DNA from: Terebella lapidaria
Taxonomy: Eukaryota; Annelida; Polychaeta; Terebellida; Terebellidae
NCBI GenBank assembly: GCA_949152475.1
Contig: OX424559.1
Span: forward strand, 19,809,809-19,873,808
Length of the DNA stretch: 64,000 bases
Direction of reading: 5' to 3'
The translations under genes were made by a program, and so were the position numbers. Below, in pieces: positions 1-9,964 of the stretch. A model generated the notes under the pieces. It saw only the letters and a list, made by a program, of their open reading frames with translations, was not told the DNA's origin and made no database searches. How positions within the stretch are numbered: the stretch's first letter is position 1; each line of letters opens with the position of its first letter.

Positions 1-483
1 TGGTTAATATGGCAGGTCTTGAAATTGACCGTATGTATTTGATTATGAAGTTTTTTCTATGATCTTAGTTTCGTTTTAAATATGTGGTTGAAGTCTCTTC
101 CATTTTTCTTTAACCTATCGTAATGTTTCTTATTTTTGTTTCTTATACATCGTTTAATATATTTCCTATGGTTTCCGTTGACGTCGTTAAAATCTCATCT
201 ATGCCTAATTGTATAGCATCCACAAAATACCACATAAAGTATAAACACCTAGACTGACAAAAACACGACAAGTTGAATAATTCAAATAGTTTTTTATTTC
301 AATTTATGGCTACACAGTACTATGTTCATGTAATCAGCTTTATTTGATACAGTTAATTTGAATGGTGGGTCGACGACATCGATACTAGCAACGATGTCGT
401 TCATGGTTTTCTGCATTGTCCATCTGGTTAGATCCTAGTATTCGCCGTTTACGCTCCGACATCAGCCAGGACAATCCACGCGA
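1..483. other. AT-rich sequence, no gene recognised
   Basis: No open frame with recognisable protein similarity, no tRNA-like fold and no clear repeat is visible. It may be intron or intergenic sequence belonging to whatever lies left of the window. Confidence 0.4.
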
Positions 484-577
484 ATCTGCAAATAAATGGA
501 GTATATCAGACTAAAGGCAATAAGGTTTCAATACGCAAGCGATTATTTAGTCTGGCTGCGTGTTCGTTCCGTCTTTT

Positions 578-680
578 ATCTATCTCACAGGCGGCCGCAC
601 CCCGGCTCCAACAGGCGGCCGCACCCCGGCTATAACACGGGGGCCGCAGCCCGGCGGCGGCCGGAGCCCGTATACCCCAT
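578..680. repeat. GC-rich direct repeat with GCGGCCGC cores
   Basis: A block starting AGGCGGCCGCACCCCGGCT occurs twice head to tail at about 592-636. A looser, diverged copy follows to about 662. The composition contrasts sharply with the AT-rich surroundings. Short open frames across it are low-complexity Pro/Gly/Arg strings and are not credible genes. Confidence 0.6.
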
Positions 681-963
681 GTACCGGAAATAGCCCTGAT
701 TGCATTATGATTTTTATAAGATCGTGTATCATAATGCACCCCGACTGTTGCCATCAGATTATTCATTGTATCATAACGTGTCCGCAATGACTAGTATACT
801 GGGTCTGTGGGAGTAATGCACTAGTACATTCCATCCATTCACCAAAGTAGTGATCATAGGCTACCATACATATGCAATATGGATTTCAATATGGCCCAAA
901 AATGTGCAATTATATTGGCCTACATTCATTCTATTTCTTCAATGTCAGCTGTACTCAGCCACT

Positions 964-1372
964 ATGTCTTCGTATGAGGACTTCACCCTGATGTCTCTAG
1001 GAGAGCTCAAGTGTTTCCTTCATCAGAGGGGCCAAGCAGTGTCGGGGACGAAAGACGAGCTCGTAGCTAGGGCATTTGTGGCCTGGGAGAAGAAGTTGCC
1101 ACTTACATCCCCAGAAGGGCGAAATAAAGAAATTGAACAGGAGTATAAAAAAAGAATTAACGATCTAAATATTGTAGATCCTCTGAAAACAGGGATCACA
1201 TGGTCATATGATGTAGCCCAGTGGCCAGTAATGGATATTGGGAAGATATTCAGCTTCCTTATCTCAAAGCAGGAGTTCGGCCTCGAGTATATAGGCCGGT
1301 ATAAGTCACATAAGGCTTATTCATATTGGGCTAGTGGCTTTGTAGACAAGCTACAAACTCACAAACTTCCAG
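964..1372 (+). CDS. SAP-like N-terminal exon of a SAP/SWIM/YqaJ-type protein (partial)
   Basis: The frame opens at ATG 964 and runs 136 codons to a good donor (CCAG|GTAGCC) at 1372/1373. Residues about 5-35 form a SAP-like helix-turn-helix (MSLGELKCFLHQRGQAVSGTK, then DELVARAF), a motif that usually binds AT-rich DNA. The rest (KIFSFLISKQ, EYIGRYKSHKAYSYWASGF) resembles, from memory, the N-terminal part of invertebrate proteins that continue with a SWIM zinc finger and a YqaJ nuclease. No downstream exon follows in this window before the LINE insertion, so the gene is broken or its other exons are lost. Its C-terminal partner domains occur separately at 38.8-40.6 kb. Similarity is judged by eye, and the assignment to that family is inference. 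Confidence 0.55.
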
Positions 1373-1465
1373 GTAGCCTGCATTATGAATTAAGTATATG
1401 GGTAGTTATTTCTACGTTTCATACTAGTCTTATATGTAGCACATTTCACGCAGATATCAAAAACT

Positions 1466-4130
1466 ATGTTTGTCAATGGTGTTTACTCTGAACAACCAAC
1501 CATAAAAACTGGTGTTCCCCAAGGTTCCGTGCTTGGGCCCTTATTGTTTTTAATTTACGTCAATGATATTAGTAACGTTGTTCCAAATATTTATATTCGG
1601 CTATTTGCTGATGATACTAATGTGTTTTTGCATAATCGAGATTGTAATTTGTTAGCACAGGAGACGAAACATGTGTTAATGAAATTGAAGATATGGTTTG
1701 ATGTCAATAAACTAACACTGCACTTAGGAAAAACTAATTATACGATATTTCATCCTCAAAATATGAAAAACCATGATTGTATTATGAACTTTATTGTACA
1801 TGGAAATATAATATACAAAACAGAATCAGCTCGCTACCTGGGTCTCGTAATTGACGAGGAGTTAGCATGGAAACCGCACGTATCACAACTTTGTAAAAAA
1901 AACTTGTGAAATATACTAACATTTTTTATCGCACCAGGAATCACTTGCAATCATATGAAACGAAATTACAACTCTATTTTGCATTTGTGTATTCACGTCT
2001 GTCATATTGTATCGAAATCTACGGAACCGCTAAAAATAGTATTCTCAAACCACTACAAGTGCTGCAGAATAAGATCATAAAAATTCTTACTTGTAAACCG
2101 CATCGATTTCCTACTAAAGTATTGTATTCAACAACCGAGTTACTTCAGCTTCAAGAATTACATCAATTGAAAATGTATAGGCCTACTTTTATATATCAAT
2201 ATGTCAATGGAAAACTACCGATTATATTCAAGTATGTATTCAGGGGCGGATCCAGGATTTTTTATTAGGGGGGGGGTGCTCTTCTTAAATGTACGTAATC
2301 TTGAAATAGTGTGAGCGAGCGTAGCGAGCGAAGCCTTATGCGGTCTGGGGGTTTGGGGGGCGCGGTAAGCCCGCCGATAAATTTTTGGAATTTAGTGTCT
2401 CTGAGATGGTTTCTAAGGTGTATTTACAACTGTACCTTGTGAAATCACTAAGTAGATTTTCACTTTAGGAGTCCGTTTTTGTTGTGAATGGAGGATACAT
2501 CACTGACTAGCAAGTGAAGCCTTATGCGGTCTGGGGGTTCGGGGGCGTACGCCACAGGAGCAGGTGCGTATGTCACAGGAGCAGGTGCGCCATGTGTTGT
2601 ACGCCCCCGTACGCCCCTGAGAATTTTTTTTAATTTAGTGTCTCTGAGATGGTTTCTAAGGTGTATTTACAACTGTACCTTGTGAAATCACTAAGTAGAT
2701 TTTCACTTTAGGAGTCCGTTTTTGTTGTGAATGGAGGATACATCACTGACTAGCGAGTGAAGCCTTATGCGGTCTGGGGGGTATTTTTTTAATTTAGTGT
2801 ATTTTACAACTGTACCTTGTGGAATCAAAAAGTAGAATTTTACTTTAGAAGTCTGTTTAGTTCTGTTGTAAATGAAGGATAGATTTTCAAAGAAAGGAAG
2901 GTCTAATAGTCCTACCATTCTAAGGTTCTTATGCACCAGACATGGTGATGGTCAATCGTTTAATAATAAAGATAAGATATAATTATCTTCCAAGTTATGA
3001 ACCCTGAAAGAAAGAACCCTGTCTGTAACAAATAAATAAAATAAAAAATATCCCCTGTGTATATTCAATGACAGTTTCAGTATGAAGTCTAGTGTGTCGG
3101 ACTAGATTTATTATTGGAGGGTGGGGGTGGGGGGTGGGGGGGGTGGCAAGCTGGTTAGAGGAGTCAAGCGACCGAGTGAAGTGGGGTGGATAGGTGGTAG
3201 CTTACACGGCGTGGGGTCTGGGGCCCGCTCAAGGGCCCCAGAGGCCAGAGCTTTTTTCATGTTCTGTGGTTGATTCTGAGCTCTCTCTGGCTCTGATTGA
3301 GTATTCTTCATTCCACACATGCATGTAAATATTGCTGGTATTTAAAGTTATTTCTCCCAAAACTACTCATTGTCACTTTACATATCATATGTCATATAAC
3401 TTGAAGAACTCATGATTAATGACACTGAATTGCATAATTATTGACCAACGAATGTTAGGCCTATGTGATGCTGTGTTGAGTATTTTTCATTCCACACATG
3501 CATGTAAATATTGCTGGTATTTAAATTTATTCATCCCAAAACTACTCATTGTCACTTTACATATCATATGTCATATAACTTGAAGAACTCATGATTAATG
3601 ACACTCAATTGCATAATTATAGACCAACGAATGTTAGGCCTATGTAACGCGTTTCTGAGTCACAGATTTTTTTGTTGAAAATAAATTGTGGGGCTCTACC
3701 CCCCCCCCTTCCCCCCCCCCCCCCCAGGTCAAAAATATCAAACGAGGAAAATTACACTCATATTCGTTACATAGGTGCATACCCACATTTTCTATAGCTT
3801 TTCGCTCTCTCTTTTTTCTTTTCTTCTTGCTCTCTCTCTCTTTTCTTTTTTTTTTCTCTTTTTTTCACGGCCCAATAGGGGGGGGGGGGGGTGCGCGCCG
3901 GGTGCACCCCCCCCCCCTGAATCCGCCAGTGGTATTGAGACCGCATTCACCCATGCTGAGTACGCGACACAATGAATTCTTCACTGTAAGTAAAGTGAAT
4001 ACAAATGACGGAGTATATTACACTGAACAACTATTGTTTGAAACTTTGGCAAGCCATCCCAGAATCAATTAAATCCTCAAGATCTTTGTCGATCTTCAAA
4101 AGGAAGATTAGAACACATCTATTTTCCTGA
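1466..4130 (+). pseudogene. LINE reverse transcriptase, frameshifted and split
   Basis: The first frame (1466-1909) contains GVPQGSVLGPLLFLIYVND and the catalytic FADDTNVF box (motif C, with two Asp), then a KTNY segment and YLGLVIDEELAWKPHV, all in the order typical of Jockey/CR1-like elements. Near 1893-1900 a run of eight A shifts the frame by one, and similarity continues at 1906-2240. Bases 2241-3931 are foreign. Similarity resumes in the same frame at 3932, directly after the duplicated GTATT. A second shift near 4050 leads to the terminal SIKSSRSLSIFKRKIRTHLF segment and a stop at 4128-4130. This copy cannot make an active enzyme. Confidence 0.8.
2241..3931. mobile_element. DNA transposon/MITE with CA[G/C]NGGCGGAT ends and a 5-bp target duplication
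   Basis: The left end begins CAGGGGCGGATCCAGG. The right end, read on the other strand, begins CACTGGCGGATTCAGG. Both ends are followed by runs of G (or C). GTATT flanks both sides (2236-2240 and 3932-3936). Inside are three copies of a segment containing GAAGCCTTATGCGGTCTGGG (about 2331, 2516 and 2758) and a tandem duplication of about 179 bp (3309-3487 and 3488-3660). There is no transposase frame, so the element is non-autonomous. Removing it with one GTATT copy rejoins the LINE frame, which confirms both borders. The superfamily is not assigned. Confidence 0.75.
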
Positions 4131-4689
4131 AGAATTTTATCTTACCGACCGATCATGTATTTATCGTGTTTGTACAAAATAAATTATCTATCTATCTATC
4201 TAATTCCATTGGGAAATTTAATATTAATAGTTACCAAGTAAATAGTTTGTGAAACTATTGAAAACAGTTTAAAGCAGCGGTCCACTGATCGGAGTGGGCA
4301 GTTCATGGGTGGTTTGGTTCAACTGGCGATGAATAAGTTTAGTTGAAGGAGGTGAACGGTCCGATGCGGTGAGTAAGTTTTGGAACATTCGGCGGGAGGT
4401 TTCAGTTTTTTTATGGAAATAATTCATCGTCGCATTTTGTCATTGATGAATGATTTTTCACCAACGTATTGTCGCGTCCACTATACGAGTACATTGCTTT
4501 TACTTGACTTCACGCAGTAGGCCTAATACGGCAGTATGGTGAAACGCAAAACAGGAACAGAAGGTAAAACGAAACATGTTCAGGTGGGCGATAATATGGG
4601 TATACGTTAGGCTACAGACTTCAGTATATTAATTATATATTGGCCATTCAACTCAATGTTAAATGATCTTACTTTGACGGTCCATAACA

Positions 4690-6270
4690 CCTTCGGCCTT
4701 ATCGTGAAATAGGTCCCATTCATTTCGTACGTTATGATTTTAGTGTGTACCTCCATCCACCCCCACCACCTCGGACTTTCATTCACCTTAGGTACGTACC
4801 TAATCTTAACCGATCTTAACCACCAGTACCTAATGTTAGGTGCACAAAATGGCTCGAATGAGTATAGATGTTGAAAAAAACATTCAATTGACCATAGACA
4901 AAGTACGTCTTTCGGGAATACCTGCTGAGGACCGCAGGTCCGAAAGACGAAGTGCCATGCGTGTTCGAAAGTGTACTCCGATGCGAACAAAATCTATTCG
5001 CTGTTTGAGAGCTCGAAACTTGGTGAAAACTAACGGAAACTGCAGCTAAACTTACCAAACTGGCAAGCATAATCATTTCAAAGTTGTTATCTGTGTTAAA
5101 ATCGTTGATTCATTGTGTTTTACAAAATTTTCAATCGTTTGAACTAAAGCGGCAAAATCCGGCAAGTTTCTCGCTTCGATTCAATGGCGGTTTCACCATT
5201 GCCTCGATAAACCTTGTTACACAGAAATACGGTGTAGAATCAAATCGAAACTGAAAACATGTTGCGTAATGCTGAACAACATGTACGCAACACTAAACCC
5301 AGTTTCTATTTGATTCAACATCATATAAAACTGCCATTGAATCGAAGCGAGAAAGTTGCCAGATTTTGCATCTTTGGTTCAAACCATTCAAGATGTTTGT
5401 AAAACATAACAAATAAGTGATTTTAGTGCAGATAACAACTTATAAATGTTTTTCCTAGCCATTTTGGTAGGTTAAGCTTTGATTTTCGTTAGTTCTCACC
5501 AAGTTTTGAGGTGTCGAACAGCGAATATATTTCGTTCGCATCGAAGTACACTTTTTATCATGCATGGAACTTCGTCTTTCGAACCTGCGGTCCTCAGCAG
5601 GTATCCCCGAAAGACGTGCTTTGTCTAAATTGACCAAATCTGGGGTGCAGGTACATATCTGAGCAATGCTTGGAGCATATGACTCATATTCGTGCGTTGA
5701 CAACTTGACAGTTGCATATTGTAAGTCCATTAGTCGCTATGTAAATTGTTTATCCAGAAGGTGATTTTCAGGATTACAATGACAATAAAAGGGTATCTGA
5801 CTTTCTTCATGTATGTATTCCTTATGTAATGGAAATTTAGAGATTAGCAGCTTGCGTACTGTTCAGAATGATCATGATTCTGGGATGAAGTGTCACCACA
5901 TGAAGAAAAAAGCTCTCTGCGCAGAAAACGCAACAACAGGTTGATTTGTGTTCAACAGTTGTTGAATACCCAATGCACAATCTACAACTGAAGCATTGCA
6001 AACTTATGCACCAGTGTGTCACTTGTGGTCAATCATATATTTTGTCAGAAATATGACTTATTCAGCCATTTTGTGTACCTAACATTAGGTACGGTGGTTA
6101 AGGTTAGGTGCGTACCTAAGGTGAATGAAAGTCCACACTGACCACCTCCCTCCAGGATTCTCCAAGATATAGAAGTTGACTGAAAACATTAAAATGGTGT
6201 TACTGTTTCAACTAAATAAGCCTTGTCATAATGTAGCGGGACCTATTTCACGAGAATGCCGTACCTTCCT
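4690..6270. mobile_element. Foldback-type element (large imperfect inverted repeat)
   Basis: The left arm (about 4690-5210) and right arm (about 5330-6265) are inverted copies. Paired landmarks are GGTCCCATTCATTTCG against CGGGACCTATTTCACG, the ACCTAATGTTAGGT / ACCTAACATTAGGT blocks at about 4829 and 6077, and a segment whose translation contains RLSGIPAEDRR on the + strand at 4903 and on the - strand near 5610. The right arm carries about 400 extra bases (5640-6050). The short frames in the arms are the same non-conserved peptide read from each arm and are probably not genes. Confidence 0.7.
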
Positions 6271-6710
6271 TAAAAATCCCAACCTAACCACTATATATGC
6301 TAATTTAAGTAATTTTATCACTCAACGTATTGGGGATCGCGTGGTAAGCATGAATATATTTGACGACACATGGGATTTTTTGCTATTCTGCCTTGAATGG
6401 ACCCGGGGTGAAAATACCCAAAATTATGGGTACTGATGCCCATGCAAAACCCCTTTGATTCCCCAGCTCCTGAGAAGAACGCCAACAAGATACTGCCTTG
6501 AAAACCGGGCCATTATGTCCCAGCAGTGTGTTCTTTCAGGTGAATATACACTCGTCCAGAAAGAAGTCTGGCCTAAAAAAATATATGAGGCGATGTTTAA
6601 CAACAGTTTCCCTTTAAATTGCCTAGGTGAGGTGAACGCTCGCTGATTGGTGAGCGAATTACCGTACAATGCCCTTAAGCGTCAGAGTACCTGATTTCAT
6701 GGCTGGAATT
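6271..6710. other. No gene recognised
   Basis: AT-rich sequence between the foldback element and the next tandem-repeat element. Two short overlapping frames on opposite strands (6424-6669) show no known motif. Confidence 0.4.
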
Positions 6711-7769
6711 AAGGCATTTCAGCAGAAATGCCTTTATGGTTTTGTCAATTTTTTAGTGAAATAAGTGAAATAAATTCGTTGTTTTAAAGGTTAAAACTAG
6801 TATTATTTACTATACTTACCTCTATAATACTACACGGGTAACTCCTAACAGCCTACATAAATTAGGCTCCCCCATAGAGAAACCTCTCATATTTGGAAGA
6901 ATAAAAAATTAGCCCAAGGGCTAAGAAAGGTTACCGGACAATATACATTTTAGATATTAGCCTTTTGTCCAGTGACCTTGAAAATAAAGTCACTGATAAA
7001 TTCAAGGCCATGAAATTTTCAACAAATATATCACTTCTAGTATGTCCACAATAAATTCCTAAGCTGTAAAGTCAATAATAAGTGAGATATTAGCCATTCT
7101 GTGATGTGACCTTGAAAATGAGGTCAAAGTTCAAGGTCATGAAAATATTCAGTATACATGTATATCATTCCTCTATATTCACAATCGATTCCTAAGCTGT
7201 AAAGATGATAATAAGCGACATATTAGCCATTTTGTTCTCTGACCTTGAAATGAGATCAAAGGTCAAATTCTAGATCACCAAAATATTCAGCATACATCAT
7301 TTCCTATATGTTCACTATGGACCCCCTAAGCTGTAAATTTGATAATAAGTGAGATATAAGCCATTTTGTATTCTGACCTTGAAAATAAAATGACTGACCT
7401 TGAAATTAAGGTCAAAGGTCAAAATTCAAGGTCACTAGAATATTCAGCACATATCATTTCCTATATGTTCACAATTGATTCCTAAGCTGTAAAGTCGCTA
7501 ATATGCAAGATATTCGCCGTTTTGTCCTGTGACCTTGAAAATGAGCTCAAAGGTCAAATTCAAGGTCACGAGAATATTCAGCATATATCATTTCCTATAT
7601 GTTCACAATTGATTCCTAAGCTGTAAAGTCGATAATAAGCGAGATATTAGCAATTTTGTCCTGTGACCTTGGAAATGAGGTCAAAGGTCAAATTCAAGGT
7701 CATGAGAATATTCAAATTAGTCCTAGCCCTGAAATGCCTCCAAGGCATCTTTAGGCCTTGACGTCTAGT
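6711..7769 (+). mobile_element. Chimeric Helentron/pearl-like element (family 1 ends, family 2 core)
   Basis: The left end has the family 1 hairpin AGGCATTTCAGCAGAAATGCCT at about 6713. The right end has the family 1 terminal hairpin (ATGCCTCCAAGGCAT) and ends GACGTCTAG at about 7769. The interior begins at about 6909 with TTAGCCCAAGGGCTAA and AAAGGTTACCGG, which is the family 2 3' end in reverse. It continues with about six diverged units of the family 2 repeat (AAGGTCAAAGGTCAAATTCAA) in reverse orientation. No protein-coding frame is present. Confidence 0.7.
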
Positions 7770-7800
7770 TGTAATTGTAACTGGAAAATTTGAGACACCG

Positions 7801-8701
7801 TAATTAAGGCATTTCAGAAGAAATGCCTTTATGGTTTTAGCAGAATTTTTTTTTTCCTTTTTTTTTCTTCTTTTTTCTTTTTTTTCCGCCGTTTTGGTTT
7901 CCGACTGATAACTTTAGTTTGCCTCGATATATCTTCGCCAAATTTTCAGCATTGGTCAGACATATTATGTGGAAGAACCCTATTGTTTTTCAGCTGGATC
8001 CGAGGTCCGTGAGGATGAAATCAATGTTGTTTTTTGGACTTTGTTTCCGCACGATAACTCAAAAAGTATGTAGGCAACGGCTGCAGAACTTTGCATGGAG
8101 GTTCATATATCAACCCTATTGATTTTGGGATCAATCCGTCAAACGACCTTTGACCTAGAGGTCAGAAGAGTTTTCGCTCGGTCATCCTTGAGGTTTCCTG
8201 CATATCTCGGAAACGGTGCGTCGTAGAACGAAACGGACGTTATTTTCGGACTCGTCGCCCTAGACAAACATGTCTAAGGGGTATTATGGATGAACTTTGA
8301 CCTTGACCCCAAATTTTTTTGCCGAGTCGGCATTTCTCGTTTTCGTCGATATCTCGGGAACGGTGTGTCGTAGAGCGAAACGGACATTATTTTCGGACTT
8401 GTCGCTCTAGACAACATTTATCTTATATGTATTATGGATGAACTTTGACCTTGACTAAAAAATTTTTTGCCAAGTTGGCATTTTTCGTTTTCGTCGATAT
8501 CTCGGAAACACTGAGTCGTAGAACGAAACAGACTTTTTTTCGGACTCGTCGCCCTAGACAAACATGTCTAAGGGGTATTATTTTAACGGTAAATTTTTTT
8601 TCGGAGTCGACATTTTTCATTTTCGTCGATATCTAGTGTATATTATAAATTAATCATCACACCGAAATGCCTCCAAGGCATCTTTAGGCCTTGACGTCTA
8701 G
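7801..8701 (+). mobile_element. Family 1 Helentron/pearl-like element, short copy
   Basis: It starts with the TTAAGGCATTTC hairpin region. A T-rich tract and a leader follow, with TTTGACCTAGAGGTCA at about 8150. About three units of the 147-bp repeat come next (TTGACCTTGACC, GGACTCGTCGCCCTAGACAA). It ends CCGAAATGCC-TCCAAGGCAT and GACGTCTAG at 8701. The subterminal inverted repeat (AGGCATTTCGG / CCGAAATGCCT), the 3' hairpin and the CTAG end match the design of non-autonomous Helentron-type elements. Assignment to that class is inference. Confidence 0.75.
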
Positions 8702-9964
8702 TATTATGCTGATATAAATGTAACGTAATGTTGGGTCTTGGGGAATGGATATCGTTAAGTTCTAAGTCAGTACAATTATATATACATGCAGCTGCTCAAT
8801 TGCCTCATCTAATTGGTTAGCAGGTGTTCTATTGTCAGAATCAAAATCTCATATCGGTAAGTAAGTGTCAGTTGTGTTGTTTCACACGTGTGTAATCAAT
8901 TGCAATCACCGTGGGACTCTGTGTGCTACGTGCACCGGTACATAGACTTACACCCGGCGGTTATTTGAACCGGCGCTAATTCGAGACCGGCGCTTATTAA
9001 TGCTTTTAAAGACTTATCCCCGGCGATTAAACGAGGCCGGCGGGTAAACGAGAACCGGCGGTATTTCGGGCCATTACGGTATATTTGGACGGGTTACCCG
9101 GGGCAGGTCGGCCACCCGGTCACCTGAGCCTGGTGTAACTATTTCTTGGGATATTTAACTTTGTTCAATGTGGAACGATTGATCAGTTCATGGATCAGTT
9201 TGACATTGCAACGCAACTGAAACGTCATTTAACTTCTCATGATCCCATGGAAACCGATTTGCCCACCTAGGTGGCCGACAACCTATCTGATCGACATCTA
9301 CTTGCCGACCTGTATGCCCGGACAGAATGCGTACATTGAATATAGAGAATAACCCATAGGTATTTCGTGTGTTTATCCCGTCGTCTTGAGTCTCATGACA
9401 CACATTGGCAGAATGATACAACTGAAACAATAGAGTAAAATGAACACACAATTATAAATTCACGACACACCGTGTGAACATAGTAAAGGAGAAGAGATAA
9501 AACCAGATAATAATCACGAATTCAACATAGAGGACCGCAATGGAATTAAGTACAGTTTATTAATAGTGCTTTTTTGCGTCACCCTCGGCAGCCATACCTA
9601 CCGGTAGTAGTTTTCTACCTATCTGTATTGTCACATGTTTTTTTGTTAAAAATTTCATACCTGTCTGTAGTCTTACGTTTTCGGTTGCCAAATAAATCAA
9701 ATCAAATCAAATGAAAAAAAAACAACATTACCATATAATCATGTACATGTACGTACCACGCAGAATGTCCACAAAGTCCTTAACATATCTGTATCTACAT
9801 AACAAATGTATCCATTGTTCATGATGTTATTCGAATCTGAAATGTTTTCTGTCTTTCCCGTTGAATGATTAGACTTCCTGAAGCCAGCTCGGCAGCGCTT
9901 TGGCACCATTACCTTGCGATAGATAATGCATATATAATCAATGATAATACATGTTTCCCTGCAG
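8702..9964. other. Non-coding; CCGGCG-spaced repeat and an AAATC tail
   Basis: Between 8953 and 9062 CCGGCG recurs about six times at irregular spacing of roughly 15-20 bases, joined by TTAANCGAG-like spacers. At about 9690-9712 an AAATC microsatellite followed by A's looks like the 3' tail of a retroposon. A first MUTYH exon would be expected upstream of 9965, but no convincing one was found here. Confidence 0.5.

Larger units (their letters stand above)
1430..4202 (+). mobile_element. 5'-truncated non-LTR retrotransposon (LINE) interrupted by a DNA element
   Basis: Reverse transcriptase of the Jockey/CR1-like type starts inside the palm domain and continues to the usual C-terminal tail. 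The 3' end is a TCTA microsatellite (about 4183-4202) after an AATAAA-like stretch, as often seen at LINE 3' ends. The 5' boundary is uncertain. Everything upstream of the motif GVPQGSVLGP is missing except a few residues, as expected for incomplete reverse transcription. A 1.69-kb element with a 5-bp target duplication splits the last part of the coding region. Confidence 0.8.

Noticed and set aside
3686..4072. 128-residue frame with a Phe/Leu-rich stretch resembling a membrane segment
   Set aside because: It reads through C and T tracts at the end of the DNA element and only its last part is LINE sequence.
9188..9451. Possible first exon of MUTYH or a neighbour upstream of 9965
   Set aside because: The frame is on the wrong strand and no + strand frame upstream joins exon 9965 in phase with recognisable N-terminal sequence.
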